Part shown: piece by piece, positions 1-12,330 of the stretch
How the letters are laid out: each line of letters starts with the position of its first letter
How positions within the stretch are numbered: the stretch's first letter is position 1
Made by a program: the position numbers and the translations under genes
DNA from: Ophioderma brevispina
Lineage: Eukaryota; Echinodermata; Ophiuroidea; Amphilepidida; Ophiodermatidae
Direction of reading: 5' to 3'
DNA: 64,000 nt
NCBI GenBank assembly: GCA_023653785.1
Contig: JAMKCH010041248.1
Span: forward strand, 62,001-126,000
The notes under the pieces: generated by a model
What the model saw: the letters and a program-made list of their open reading frames with translations, nothing else
The model's database searches: none
What the model was told of the DNA's origin: nothing

Positions 1-1437
1 GTGACAAGAGAGGATACAGAATGCTTGCTGACTTTGCCGTATTGTAGTATAAACCGGTAACGAGATGAAAGTTTGGTTTGTCAATTTCAGGTAGCCAGGT
101 ACGTGTCAGGGATCAGTTTGCTCTTCGGGGCGACCGATATATATAATCCGACTATGTTTAAATCAAGATCTGTACATGACACTCTGCCCAAAAGTGCCTA
201 TTATTTTTTTCCAAAGACACCGTTTATTATGTCAAACCAGTACAAATTTTACCTTTTCCCTACTGATGCAAAAACGACGTACGATGACGGTAATCGGTTG
301 TTTTTTCCAATGTAGGGATGCGTACGTATTTTTACCTGAATGGGTCCCCCGAAGCCAAAATAATAAACCAGTCAATGCCCGTGGACGTAATCAAATCTTT
401 ATTTGTTTCCAAAAATTGGCTGTATTCCCATAATAAAATCCTTTTTAAGATTCAACATCTGTATATTGTTCTTTAATAATTAATATTCACTTGTCCCCGC
501 ATGATGTGAAAAAGATGAGGTCACATAATCGACAAAACTGAAAAACATCTGTCACAGCCGGCTAAATACCCTTACGTGGACTGACTGAGCAGACGGATCC
601 CCGTTAAGGGTATTTAGCCGGCTTACAGCCACTTGCGCGCGGCGCGGGGGTATGCCGTCAGGTTGATCGGGAAGAGAGGGAGGAGATGGAGGAGGAATTC
701 GACAAAGATCCAATGATCGATAGGACACTTTATAAGCTGTGTGCGGTGGTTTTCAGGTACAGCAAAAACAGAAGAATGCAGATTGGTCGGTTTGGAAGAC
801 TTCATTTGGCATTTGGGTATGTTTCCAAAAGTGAAAATCTATTATGTCTACAAATTGCGAATGTATTTTTTCTCAATATTTGTATATAAAAAAAGACAAA
901 AGTCAAAAAGAAAAATATTAAAAAAAAAACAATTTCGCCAAAAATGGTCGATGGCCCGTTGGTAGACTCATGACGATATATATATTATCGTGGGTGTATT
1001 ACCTTAGGACGGATGTTAACAAAATACGAATTTATTTCTGAGAAATCGCATTTGAAAAAATCGCGAAATCTAGAGGGGGTAAGAGGTACAATCACCACAT
1101 ACGATTTTCAAACAATCAAATCCGTTTAAGAAACGAAATTAACAACTGGAAAATGTATTTGTAGACTAATATTCTGAATTCTTACTAAAATAATGGATGT
1201 AATACATGGAAACTAAAAAACAATCATGATCCGTCACACCAAAATGTACGCATATTGGCGATTATGTTCAGGACATAGTGACGGGGATGGTGAATTCTCC
1301 TATACTACAAGCGTTTCAGCATCCGTCATTATGCAAAACAACAATCGGGGCGTTTTCTGAAAATCCGTCAAACCAACGTGCGTCATCGCGAATATCTGCT
1401 CAATTTGGTTTGAAGCCTCTCTACAGAGGCTAATTTC
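1..1437. other. Non-coding stretch with no recognised gene
   Basis: No open frame here resembles a known family. The only clear structure is a short hairpin listed separately. The run near 890-930 is A-rich. Nothing else could be supported. Confidence 0.5.
556..623. repeat. Short foldback hairpin
   Basis: The segment AGCCGGCTAAATACCCTTA at 556 is repeated as its reverse complement at about 603-623, separated by about 25 bases. The arms are about 21 bases and differ by one inserted base near the inner end. It could be a tiny MITE remnant or a structured non-coding site. No target duplication was recognised. Confidence 0.6.
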
Positions 1438-1800
1438 TTGGATATGAAGGTTTTAGTTAACTTACTGAACACTGCTCTCCATGTACTATCTATATACCAA
1501 CCTACAGATTCCCATATGTTTACACACCCACTAGTTGACACCCCAGACATTGTTCTAAAATATTTCCCATTCCATCCGACAAGCCAATCACTGTACTTAT
1601 ACAAATGTCATTTTATCTCATTGGGGTCGTAGAGTGCGATTTGTATGCTCGCGAGACTGGCAACGATGTCGGAGAGAGAATGCGAAATCATCGTAGTACT
1701 ATCGAAAACTTCCGCAGTCATTCTGACAAACCGGTCATTTTTTTGCATAACGGCTCAGCTCTAGTCTCAAATTAACTGCAGTGAAGTTTGCGAAGCCAAT
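1438..1800 (+). pseudogene. Penelope-like element, copy A (RT tail plus GIY-YIG fragment)
   Basis: Frames in this stretch read like the end of a Penelope-like element (PLE) polyprotein. Around 1500-1600 the translation contains QPTDSHMFTHP, resembling the KPTDSH segment that follows the RT palm in PLEs. At about 1635-1755 it reads ARETGNDVGERMRNHRSTI followed by DKPV, resembling the GIY-YIG endonuclease segment with its E-T-G-N and R-x-R-x-H pattern. The two blocks are much closer than in a full element and lie in different frames, so there is an internal deletion plus frameshifts. PLEs copy themselves by target-primed reverse transcription using the GIY-YIG nuclease; this copy cannot encode a working protein. 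Family assignment rests on motif recognition without a database search. Confidence 0.65.
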
Positions 1801-2339
1801 AGAAAATTTCGTTCGTGCCTACATGCGAAAACGTTTGTGGATAAACATATTTTCAGTCAAACCGCCCTCATGGGCTCAAATAGTCCGACCCCAAAAAAAG
1901 CAAATATGAACCGCAAGGAAACCCCATGATGTTACGCCATCCAAGAAGAAATCTTAAAACTCCCATTCCAGAAGAGCAGCTGGACGCCACCTCCTCAACA
2001 TCCTGTACGCTGAACTGTTCTTGATCGCAGTTTCTCGAGCTTTCAAAACCTAGAGGTTCAAAGACAATCTCAATCCGCGCAAATGCCATTAATTACGTGA
2101 ACATCCGACGAATAAACACAATATAATGAAGGCTGCCGCTAATGGGTGAGCACATTGCAATATTGGGATTATGGACCGTGAGAAACTACATTGCTGAGGG
2201 ATAACAGACAGTTAGATGACAAGTCATCTTATGCCAAACTCTCTGCGGATCCCAATGAAAAACACAGGAGAAAAACTTGTCAGAGAAACTGTGCCAAAAA
2301 CTAATGACCTTACATTCGAATATCAAACAGATTCTGGTC

Positions 2340-3430
2340 CCCAAACAATGCCAGTGTCTTAATAATAATCTTGTACCAAAACTTCATTAAGGTCAATACC
2401 CCAGGCACGACCCATTTGTGCGAGTTTAGCTTGTCCAACAACACAGGATATCCAAACTCATCGATATTCACCCTAAGACCTCTGGTACAACTTTCATCTT
2501 ATACAGGACACAACCCAGTCTTAAGATCGACTCTTTGATGATGACAGGGTCCATTCCCGCCTACTACATTTGTGTACACGGCTGATGTTAAGCCCCTATA
2601 CAGTAACATCATTCACGGTGATGGCCTTCATGCCTGCCAACTTGCTCTCAATAAACGCAAAGTTCAAAGCCCACCTACCACCCACCTTATTCGCTTGACG
2701 GAATTGGTGCTCACTTTGAACAATTTTCAGTTTAATGATTCTCACTATATTTCAATTAACAGGTACAGCGATGGGAACCGCCTTTGCCCCCAGCTATGCT
2801 AATATATTTATGGGCCACCTTGAGGACCGTCTTCTCTCATCCACCCTCCTTCAGCCGTACCCTAGATCTTGGATGCGCTATATTGACGATGTTCTTTCTT
2901 TGGACGGACACTGAGATCATTCTGTTCAGTTTTCACAACTACCTCAATTCCTTTCATAACTCTATTAAATTCACCTTCGAGTATTCCCAGATCCAGCTTC
3001 CCTTTCTAGATGTTTCTATTTCTATACATTCTGGTTACATGCCTACTTTTCTCTAAGCCCACTGATTCCTATATACTTATCGCCTCTATCTTGTCATCCT
3101 CCCCACACATTTAAAGGTGTGGCTTACAGCCAGGCCCTTCGTATCAAGAGGATATGCTCCGATGAAGGGCAAAAAGATCACCATATGAGGTCTTAGAAAC
3201 AAACTAAAAGATTGACAAAGTTTTATCGTGGTTATACACCTAATCTAGTAGATAATCAAATCCATCGTGCTGAACAGAAACAACTGAATGATCTCCTGCA
3301 ATACAAAGATAAGCCGCCAAACAATGTAGAGTTTCGCATAAGCATCACGTGCCCCAAATGCATCGCAAGAAGGAAAAAAAAATATACTCTCTACACGGCG
3401 TTTACTAGATCGGAAATAAAAACATAAGAA
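2340..3430 (+). pseudogene. Penelope-like element, copy B (reverse transcriptase region)
   Basis: This is a decayed reverse transcriptase spread over several frames. In order it shows ADVKPLYSNIIHGDG (about 2580-2625), [11 protein letters not shown] (about 2706), [16 protein letters not shown] (about 2764-2812), the catalytic RYIDDVLSL (about 2876-2902), FLDVSI (about 3004), SKPTDSY (about 3055-3075), [13 protein letters not shown] (about 3124-3162) and LLQYKDKPPNN (about 3290-3325). This order and the wording of each block match PLE reverse transcriptases. Stops and frame changes occur between blocks, for example near 2765, 3058 and 3195. A GIY-YIG domain is not seen downstream of 3430, whereas one lies upstream in copy A. 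Confidence 0.8.
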
Positions 3431-5724
3431 GGTTTCCCCTTATGTGTGGAAACCATTTGACCAAATAGATACTAATTTTTCAGGAAGTAAAAAATATCGT
3501 TAAAGCAAATGTGACACTAACAACAAACAGAGAAATAAATTGACTATGGTGGATAGGCTCTTACGACGTCAAGGCAAGGGATCATGTTAACCACAAAAAT
3601 GGACATGGCCTTGTGCACCCCAAATGATCTGATTTTATATAATAACACTGGTATTATGATGTTGATCAAATTCATGATTGCACGAATTAGGATATCCAAA
3701 ACCAAAATTACAATGGCATAAACAATCAAATATACAGGGAATGTCCTCACAAATAATACTTAACAATTAAGTTGCCGGGGGGGGGGGGGGACTAGGGACC
3801 CAACATTTGATTTTTTGCGATTCCTCGGTGACGCATTCTAAATTTTTTTCAAAGGAGAGGAGTTTTTGCTAATTGTCGATTTAAAATACGATTCTCCTGA
3901 TACAAAAAATTTAAATCCGCCCCCGGCTTCATTAGAATTAATTTAGGTTGGGTCCTAGGAAAACCCCCCCCCCCCCCCTTGGCCACTAACGGAAGTGAAA
4001 AAAATCAAGTATTTTATTTTTTTTATTTTTTTTATTTTTTTTAGATCTCTTTTGTATTGCTTAGATTAGATTAACTTAGGACGGGTAATTAATTAATAAT
4101 TAATAATACCTTAAAAAAAAAAATCAAATACCTTTTATATGCTGGATAGCCATCAAGTTTAATTTGTCAATGCCCGTGACTCTTAATGTGTAAGTCTATG
4201 GGAAAAATAAGGCGATTTGAAGTTTTGAGCAAATACAAGATGGTAGAAATTTTGCTAATTTTGCAATGATTATTTTAATTGGTTAGTTCTAGAGTAGAAA
4301 TAATGAAATTATTTTGGTTTCAAAACCTTAATTTGGGGTTGCTGAGGATGGGAAATGTGCGAACCACTCTTTTTCGAAGTAGTGACAATTCAATTGGCCA
4401 TAGGTCATAGGTCAAAGGTCGATTGTCATTGTTATTGGGGTATGTGGTTCTTACGTGACCCCCAGTTATTTTGTGTTAGTGTCATGATCAAACTCCTCAC
4501 GGGAAAGTGGTTATCTGGGTTGGGGTCCCTCGGGAATCTTCAATTTTGTTTGGGTAGGGGGACCTGGGGTCGTTCCCGAATAGGGGTCGTACGGACAGGT
4601 CGTCGCCTCTTTCTAATCGCAACTTTTTGCGTAAAGTTCCCAATTACGAATTTATACCGCGTTACCGAAACTTAGTTTGACTTAAGATTTCTTCAAAACT
4701 TACGAAAAATCTACATCTGTCGTAACTAGCACGTACGCTATTTCACGACGGTTCATGCGTTCCTGAAACAACTTAGTCGCAGGATTATCGAAAAGTTACG
4801 CGAATTTCTACGTCTACTCAGAGTTGACGTAGACTTGGCATTTAAAACGGATATAAGTTGATAGCATGGACATTATGGAAGAGCTAGTATTCTGTTTTTA
4901 TTTGGAAAAGGGCATGTGAGGCTGGGATATGATTGTAGGAGGGACTATTCCACATTGGAACAGTCGAGACCAGGGGCATGGGTTGGTGTGGGGTGTGTGG
5001 GGGTGTAGTGGTGGGGGTGTGGTGTTTGGAGTGTGTTTTTGTGAGTGGTTATGAGGGCGGGGACGCCTTCATATTGCTTTTGTCGTCGTGCGAGTTGTCT
5101 TCATATAGTGTAGCATTTGTTAATTAAACTTATTTTTGTTTAGGTCGGACCACAGGGAAATTGCCCCAGGGACTTCTTGTAGGGATGGTAGGGAAGAAAC
5201 GGGCGTAGAGGAGAAGTATATGATGTGATCAATACGCAATACTATGGAAATCTGACAAAAAATGTGTTCAACATTGGAATTCTTATGATTTGAGCAGATC
5301 GTTGTAGCAGAGAAAGGGTTTTGAAGAAGGCATAAAATCTGCGTAAGTGGTTTGAGCTCCGAGTGTGGAACCATTCGCGAGGTGGTTTCTACCACTTCAA
5401 GTGGCTATATATTCCTGTTTCGGCTCCGTTACTTGGTGCAGGGGTATAATTTCTAATTAGTGAAATGGATGAGGCAATCTAGGCATACTTTTTAGGTTTG
5501 ACTTCTTCCATGTTTGTAAAATATATAATATAAACCCGTATTAGTCTAATAATATAAGGGTAAATAGGGATATGTAATGGGAAGAATACGTGATTGTGTT
5601 CGAAGAAGACATCTTGCTGGGTTGTCGCCGTTGTGCACCACCGAAAGCTAAATGGAAAAATCGCACCATCTTTCGTCATAGCTCGTTTGCGAGATGGCCA
5701 CGTTGGAAGAATCGAATACTCTCC
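3431..5724. other. Non-coding stretch with low-complexity runs
   Basis: No gene recognised. It contains a G run near 3777-3790, a C run near 3965-3978, T-rich repeats at about 4013-4042, AATTAATT-type sequence near 4087-4110 and a G/T-rich patch at about 4980-5045. Open frames here are short and unlike any family I know. Confidence 0.5.
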
Positions 5725-6090
5725 CATAATACATTATGGCAAATTGTCCAAATAACGCTGGTATAGTTTTAAAGCTTGTAACTTCATTATCTGTACATGA
5801 TGCAGTCTTAAAATACCTCATCTACTGCGTTATGGGATATAGTGAAATCGATCGCATGATCTAATCTTCAAGATTAGCACCTAATTCATGTAATTTGTGG
5901 CCACTTGTGAAAGAATCGAGTAATCACTAATATCCCATAATACATTGTGTCAAGTTATGCCAAATAACATTGGTAACAGTGAGTGACATAACGATGTGTA
6001 CACGCGATCTGATACCTTATCTACTGTGTTGTGGGATTATGGTGAAATGCATTTAAATCCTTTTCATCTCCAATTTATGGGCACGTGCTA
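5725..6090. repeat. Diverged two-copy direct repeat
   Basis: Two adjacent stretches start with CCCATAATACATT, continue with a CAAATAAC-[AG]-[CT]-TGGTA block, and then share a block ending in CTACTG[CT][GA]TT[AG]TGGGAT[AT][AT][TA]GGTGAAAT or similar. Copy one begins near 5725 and copy two near 5935, so the period is about 210 bases. Copies are substantially diverged. Function unknown; an old tandem duplication of a small element is likely. Confidence 0.55.
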
Positions 6091-8275
6091 TGTTGTTTAT
6101 TGCATGCCCGATCTAATTGACAATGTTTAGGCCTACGTGCTAACTAATAGAAAAAAAAATTATTTGCTTTTGCTGTGGACAAAGTTAGTTTTAACCAAGA
6201 AAATGTTGTAAATGAGAAAAAAAATAGCCCTATTTGAAATCTTAAACATGACATTAGCGGATTTGTTATGGTATTGGATGACCATGTCCGGGTAAGATTG
6301 CAAATTGTGGATGAGAAGTAAGCTAGAATGTAGTTTGAGTAATTTGGAAGATATGGACCCTTTAAGTTCACAAAAACAGTTTGTTTTGAGTGAGTAAAAT
6401 TGCGAAATATCAATTTCCCATCCTATTTTCATACTTATGACGTCATGTAGTGACTTCATATTGCGAATGTTGGTACTCAATTTGATGCCAATAGAAATGA
6501 ATAACTCTAAGCTATCGCGTGGTACCTAATTTATAGGAATTAGATGCCCAGTAAGGAAAATCGGGCGGGGGAGGCTTTCGGGACTTTGCGCGCGTACATG
6601 TATACGTGTGTTGCGAATTTGGGTTGTATGTGTCTGTTTGTGTGTGTAAATGAATGTGAATATTGAATAATGACTCTAGATGAATTTTGGTTTAATAATA
6701 GTCATTCTTTGGTTTTAATAGCTTTTAATATAGCTAAGCTACCGATTTTAAAAAAGAGCTTTTGTCACTTCTTATATTTAAGAGCCGACTCACATGTCAA
6801 CGATTTTCCCCTTCCTGTTTTGAATTAACCTGAAAATTCCAAATGCGATATCGATTAGGTATTTGATCCAGGTTTGAGTGTCCGTAAATGTATTATTTAC
6901 AATCATCTTTAGCTTGTAAGGTCATTGTAACGATTAATTGGTCACTGTAGCTGCATTAATTTACATAATTATGTATCATGCTTGATTGTGCTGCAATTCT
7001 ATGGTATGAACAATAAAGATTGATATGAGGATTCATTTCATGTACAAAACAGATGGGGGGTGGAGTACATGGTTCGCGGAAAAGTCACCGCAAAAATTCT
7101 AAAGAAGTATCCAGCCCCAATGGTAATTAGTTATAGTATAGATTAATTTTGGGTCGTAATTGCTTAAGGTCACATATCAGTGATTTGCCTAATCAGGAAA
7201 ATCGGAGGAAAAAAAATCCATCAATCTGATGTTTCCATGTCTCTGACAAGTGGTCGGATGTCCGTAACATACCCTGCAGGATAAGACGCGAAATGCAACG
7301 TAATAGCCCACATTTGATTTTTGTCCTTACGGTCCGCACACGCACGGCCACTACTACAACACGTAATTGATGGAGAGCGTATAATCTTTGGACCCTGCTT
7401 TTTCTTCATTTCCCTTCAATTTTTCATTTGGAAAAGATAAGGTTTTGAGAATGTACACTTAATCTTTCAGCGTTTTTAGCACTCTGCGAATTCCATCATT
7501 TGACTCTTTCGGTGGTCACTGATAGTGCCGTTAACTCATAAAAGCCATTGTTTAAACTGTATAGTGCAACACTGGGGAGAAAGCGGGGCAAAAGGCTGGT
7601 ACTTTTCATCCATTGGCAGGCTCGGGGGGCTCCCAGAATTTCTAAACCTATCAATATTTTTATTTTGTTTTTTCTTCGCTAATGTGGGGGATGATCTAGA
7701 GCAATATCTGAAATATTGCCTGTAGCAAGTTTTGCGCCCAATTATCCATGGAAATGCATTTTGCTTGCTTGTAGGGCTGGCGCATTTGATGATTTAAGAC
7801 TGTCCTATAGAGTGATGAAAGATGGACTTTTCTTTGTCGGCACGTTAAATTTTACGTATTATCTCATCCTCAGCATTCCTTCTACCAACTAAATAGGTCT
7901 ACCGTAAAAGTATATGGTCGACAAGATGGTCCTAGGAATTATAGGTAGGTTTGCTAGGTTGGGTTGTGGTTCATACCGTGTGGGCTTTTATCCCTGCCTA
8001 TTCCCGGGGGAAGCTCTTAAATAACTCACCAAATACACACATTTCCAAAGTTTCAATTAAATGAACTTGGTTAGGAGTATAGCTAGTATATTTACCTATT
8101 TTGAATGGCAGAATTCCCGGATAAAATATTGGTAAAGATTTACATATCATTAACTAATATTAGAATAAGGTGTCCCGAGACACACCGGGTGAAGTAAGCA
8201 TCAGGTTCATAAGGTTCCTTTTGGTTAAACCGTGTTTGCCGTCCAAAGCTCCAATTTTAAGGCAAATTTCACAAA
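6091..8275. other. Non-coding stretch, no recognised gene
   Basis: No family resemblance in either strand. An AATAAA at 7012-7017 follows a TATGGTATGAACAATAAAGATTG context that resembles LINE 3' ends, but no coding region was found upstream of it. The sequence is otherwise unremarkable. Confidence 0.45.
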
Positions 8276-8509
8276 ATGTCAGTTGCTACTCCCCTACCTA
8301 ACCCTTTGGGACAGCAAATTAATTCCCAGGCACTGGGTCACAAGTTTTCGGAAATCCGGGCCGCACAGAATCCCTACGAAAAATTAGGAGGCCATTCCTG
8401 GACCCGGTCGGGCAAATCGATCTGCATTAACTGTCATTGCAGCAAGGAAGGCCCCGCCCCGGCCCCCTGGGGAAGGGGCTCCAGATCGCCAAAGGACGGC
8501 CCTGAATAG
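8276..8509 (+). CDS. Unassigned ORF with a W-x-C-x2-C-x-C motif
   Basis: A 77-codon frame begins at an ATG in a reasonable animal context (an A at -3). Its central part reads HSWTRSGKSICINCHCSKE at about residues 42-60, a Trp followed by closely spaced Cys residues. This is reminiscent of the short Cys motif preceding the PET domain in testin/LMCD1-like LIM proteins, but the usual following acidic and His residues are replaced by a Gly/Pro-rich stretch. A possible splice donor, CCG|GTGAGAG, lies just past the stop at about 8517, so the real exon (if any) may use another frame at its end. GC content is higher than in the neighbourhood. It may be a first exon or chance; no downstream LIM or PET exon was seen. 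Confidence 0.22.
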   Translation: MSVATPLPNPLGQQINSQALGHKFSEIRAAQNPYEKLGGHSWTRSGKSICINCHCSKEGPAPAPWGRGSRSPKDGPE

Positions 8510-8515
8510 GGTTCC

Positions 8516-9199
8516 GGTGAGAGGTGACCAAACCAAACCCCAAACCCCTCCGAATCGCGACAGCCCGAGGAGCCTCGAAATTCTAGGTAATTGCCTAGTT
8601 TTATTTGTATTTGTTGTTTGTTATACTCAATGTCACCACGAAAGGCCGATTTTTCAAAACTACGTTCGAAAGAGTATGGTGAAGAATATAAGCTATTGTT
8701 CGGATTTCCTCACAATTTTCAAACCATTGCTTCCTTTTTTAATAAAAATAGCCTCTTTGTGTATTTCAACCTTACATTTTTAGGGGCGGAATGTGCCAAG
8801 ACCGGTCCTGAGTTTTCAGTACATCACCGGTACTGGGGCCAAATTGAGTGAGTCCCCTTCCCCATTGAAAGTTATATCAGGATTAGGATTGAATTAAGAG
8901 TATGAAAAATTATATAAACTTGTGAGGGTTATTTGGGTCCATAATGTACTTAAGTGAGGAATAGTACGTGTTGTTTCGGTACTGTAGGCCTAGCTTTGGT
9001 GAATACGGGTTCTCATACATCAGTTAGTATCTTATGTAAGCTTAACTTGGCACAGGCGTGGGCCAGATTTAAGGATTGAGAGAAAGTTTTCTTGTATAAT
9101 TAATAGCGTATCGACCTACATTGGCAATTGTAAAGAAAAGTACAACATGTTATTTTGAGGTGTATGTTTTCTAAAAATGGTCAAATGCTTAAATTACTC
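8516..9199. other. Non-coding stretch upstream of the LTR element
   Basis: No gene recognised. The last few hundred bases may still belong to the left LTR of the element that follows, because weak similarity to the other LTR fades gradually here. Confidence 0.4.
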
Positions 9200-10382
9200 T
9201 CTACATGAATAACTGGCTCTTGGGCCAGTAAGATGACACGGGGGGCAACGAAGTAGTCATGTTATCTCAGTGAAGAGCGAACTAATAGGACCTATTGTTC
9301 TTACGGTCTCGTAGGGACGCGAAGCAGAGTCCTTTCACAAACCCAATAGAGTGAGCCTTGTGCGCAAATGATTAAATTAGTAGTATAATAGAACAGGTTT
9401 TTAATGATCATTACTTTATTTGGTTCAAGAATTTGTATGTCAAAGACAAAGTTACATAATACAACAATTAGTTTACGATTACTTATGTTTACTAGTGTCC
9501 TGTGTTGAAAGGCGTTTGCCGGTTCAGCGATGATATGTTCTCACAGCGCAACGCCAAAATGACATCGCACAAGTTCATACAAACTCGCTCATGTTAATAT
9601 ATTCCAAGGGACTTGCTCAGTCCCATAAGGTAGTCGTGTGTCCAGTCAGTTCAAAGACGACAAGAAGTAAATTCAGTCCGCTCGACGACATAATCCCATA
9701 TATCAGTTTCCAAATTATATCCACCAGCGATTCGATCTGTCCACGGTTTGGAATCCTATTTTGATTCCGACCACTTTACGCCTTCAAAGTGGACAGTAGA
9801 ATAATTACACGGCACTCTGCTCACACTGGGAGAGTTGGAACAGATAATAAAGGTCGCACTGTTGTGCAGGCATACATCTCCCATTATTGTAGATAAAACA
9901 GCTATCCTACTTGTAAACTGATTACAACTGGCTGGACGGCAAGACTTAACTCCTGATTTAACTGCTTGGGCAGAGAGTCCTTCATCAAAATGAGCGAATT
10001 ATATCTTCACACAGCTAGGTTCCCTTTTGTTTTGTTCTACATGATCATTACATCATCATCATGGCATACAATGACCTTGCAACCATCAAATCAGATTTCA
10101 CAATCTAAATTACAAAACTTCATCTATATAACTCGTTGTGGAATTCCCTGATCCTTAACAATGTGTTTTATCTTTTAAAAGCATAAACAAGCTTCTAATT
10201 TTAGCACGCTTGGGGAATTCCCCACTTCCCTTATGGGCATCAGCTACAGGTGCAAGCCTGCTAAAACAACTCTAGGGAATCCCTTGCTCTCTTTATAGTA
10301 CAAAGTGCTTTTCCGTGAGAAATCTTTTCTCAAATAAGATTGAGAAATATGATTTTAATCAATTTTTGAGGGTCATATAACA
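9200..10382 (-). repeat. 3' LTR of the Gmr1-like element
   Basis: This segment aligns by eye along its length with 14975-16175. Shared blocks include ATTCCAAGGGA (about 9602), CTCGACGACATAATCC (about 9683), GACAGTAGAATAATTA (about 9792), CCATTATTGTAGAT (about 9881), CACAATCTAAATTAC and GTGGAATTCCCTGATC (about 10100-10155). On the minus strand it begins with TGTTATATGACC at 10382, consistent with a TG start. The other end is not sharp; similarity fades between about 9080 and 9300. Confidence 0.75.
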
Positions 10383-10699
10383 TCCCCCCTTAAAAAGAAA
10401 CTTTGAATGAATGAAAATTTCCAAAACTGGCTTTATACCTTTTAACCATTTTGTGGTTTATTTTACTACATGTTACACAGTGCAAATTCGTACACTTTAA
10501 TTGATAGATGTTCTTGCATTGGCTGCCTTCAGTCAGATTACGATAAATATGTGTAAGATCGAGGGAGGTTTCGGAACAAAATTTTAGGCAGCTTCTGGAC
10601 AGGCATCTGCCAAGACGTTGCTTTGTCATTTGTATATTCTTATGTCCAGAGTGTATTCTTGTAGGGAAGTTAAACTCGCAACAGGGGTTAAGGATTATC

Positions 10700-11047
10700 T
10701 TGGCCTGAATGGAGTTTAGAAATTTGTTTACCATGAACCACAAAAGAATTAAATACATTTAATAGATTAGTCAATGTGGGTACAGTTGTTCCCCAATATG
10801 CATCAAAGTGCAGTTGGTGAGCTGATCTGAACTGTCCAATCTCACTACGTAACCGTTTCATCAGCGGTGAATGCTGCAATTTGACGATTGGCTCTGAAAC
10901 GCCAAAAACAATGTCATGGGTAGGGGTGACATGGTCCTCACTAGGGGGTACATCAGGAAATCTGTTTTCCCACTCATGATTAACTCTTTCAATGTCACTT
11001 TGTTTGGACTTTTGGGAGGGACCTAATTTCTTGTCTAAGATTGGCAA
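10700..11047 (-). pseudogene. Reverse transcriptase N-terminal segment (decayed)
   Basis: On the minus strand an open frame from 11047 reads QSDIERVNHEWENRFPDVPP, then THDIVFGVSEPIVK, then MKRLRSEIGQF. This matches the lead-in of Ty3/gypsy RTs: a D-I-E-R helix, F-P-D-V-P, the HDI-x-V-G strand and the E-P-I segment before the fingers. It follows the integrase region directly on the same strand. The palm with its Y-x-D-D box is absent from what remains before the 3' LTR, so the RT is truncated or deleted. The frame at 10390-10758 that continues downstream gave no recognisable RT or RNase H motif. Confidence 0.65.
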
Positions 11048-11333
11048 GTATGTCAGAGATTTGCAATATTGACAGCCATAGGAACAATGTTTCTGGGTGT
11101 TACAGTGGCTGTTTGTTCAGGGTGCTGACTCGTAGTTCAAATTCATTTGTACATTCATCACTAACGGGGTCTGGATGACACCACAAGCACACGGCAGGCT
11201 TCACAGAAAGATCTCATCTCGTTCAGTTAACTCTTTGAGCAGTATTTATGTGCATAATTGTGCGACGTTTACGTGCCTTACCTTTGTTTTGAGCAACAGA
11301 GTCCAAGGTCTCTCCCAGCTTTGTTCTCAATCG

Positions 11334-12330
11334 TCATGTGGTCCAGAATACTTGGCTGCAAAGGATGCCTTGTAATTGTGAAAAAGTGCCGAAGAACCGG
11401 TTGGGTTCCAGCCGGGGGGGGGGGCCCGGCCTAATACCGGTCTGCTCCATGCAACCGTTTGTCATTACCATGTTTTCAATTATTTTGTGCCTGACTCTGT
11501 TTGAGGTTTTGTTTGGCAATTTCACTGGCTCTTTGGGGAGCCTGTGTCTTAATTTAGACACATAGTCTAACAAATTCACATCAGGATTTGCACACAACCA
11601 ATTTTCTTTCAGTAGTTTCAATGTCCCCTAACTTTGTGCGCAAACACCAACTCATGGACTATATCCTAATGACTCTTGTACCGCCTCCGCGTAGCAAATA
11701 ACAGGAGATGAACTCCGCTCATCCCAATCCCTCTCAAATTCAAGACATAGGTTTTGATCATTGTTTTCATTTTGGTGGTACCTTTCTAGGGGCCCCTTGG
11801 TGAATTCTGGGTGGATGCTGAAAGAACTTACTGTAATTGTCCCGAACTGGTCCCTAACTTGTTTATAGTGAGACAACGCGTGGGACATGAGTTGATCCTT
11901 GATCAGACTGAATTGGAGTTGGAGAATGGGTCCTACGATGTAAAACTTGTTAGAGCTGTTCACATATGTCCTGTTCCTAATATTGTCTCAAGGGTAGTCG
12001 GCCTCAAGGAATCGTGTGGAAGCGCACATGATGGTCAGTAAAGATACTTGATTTGCCTGACTGGTCTTTGGAGTGGTCCTACGCAATCTATTACACACCC
12101 TAACTAAATGGCGCATCAAAGGCTGGTCATTAGTGTCAGAGGGAAAATCAGGAAGGAAGTTTCGGTATTGGGGCTTGCCCCACCAAATTTGACCGTGTAC
12201 ACGTCCACCGATACGTCAGACACACTTTTCGAGGTGTAGGCCACCAAAAATGGACTCGTAATTCTGTCATGTTGTTTGTCTCACTCCTAAATGTCCTGAC
12301 ATGGGACTATCGTGGGCGATGCCTATCACT
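11334..12330 (-). pseudogene. Integrase (decayed)
   Basis: Reading the minus strand from about 12322, IAHDSPMSGHLGVRQT resembles the histidine part of the H2C2 zinc finger of retroviral-type integrases. At about 12095-12060 RVVIDCVGPL contains the first catalytic Asp region. The frame at 11963-11652 holds HPEFTKGPLERYHQ, with the catalytic Glu, and DWDERSSSPV followed by QESLGYSP. The next frame (11621-11334) continues with LLKENWL and VNLLDYVSKLRHRL, the region after the core. The second catalytic Asp segment is garbled (about 11920). Several frameshifts separate the blocks, and a G-run at 11416-11425 lies near the end. Integrase inserts the cDNA into the host chromosome; this copy is inactive. 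Confidence 0.8.

Noticed and set aside
10390..10758. 122-codon minus frame as RT palm or RNase H
   Set aside because: No D-D box, RNase H motif or other recognisable block; left unassigned.
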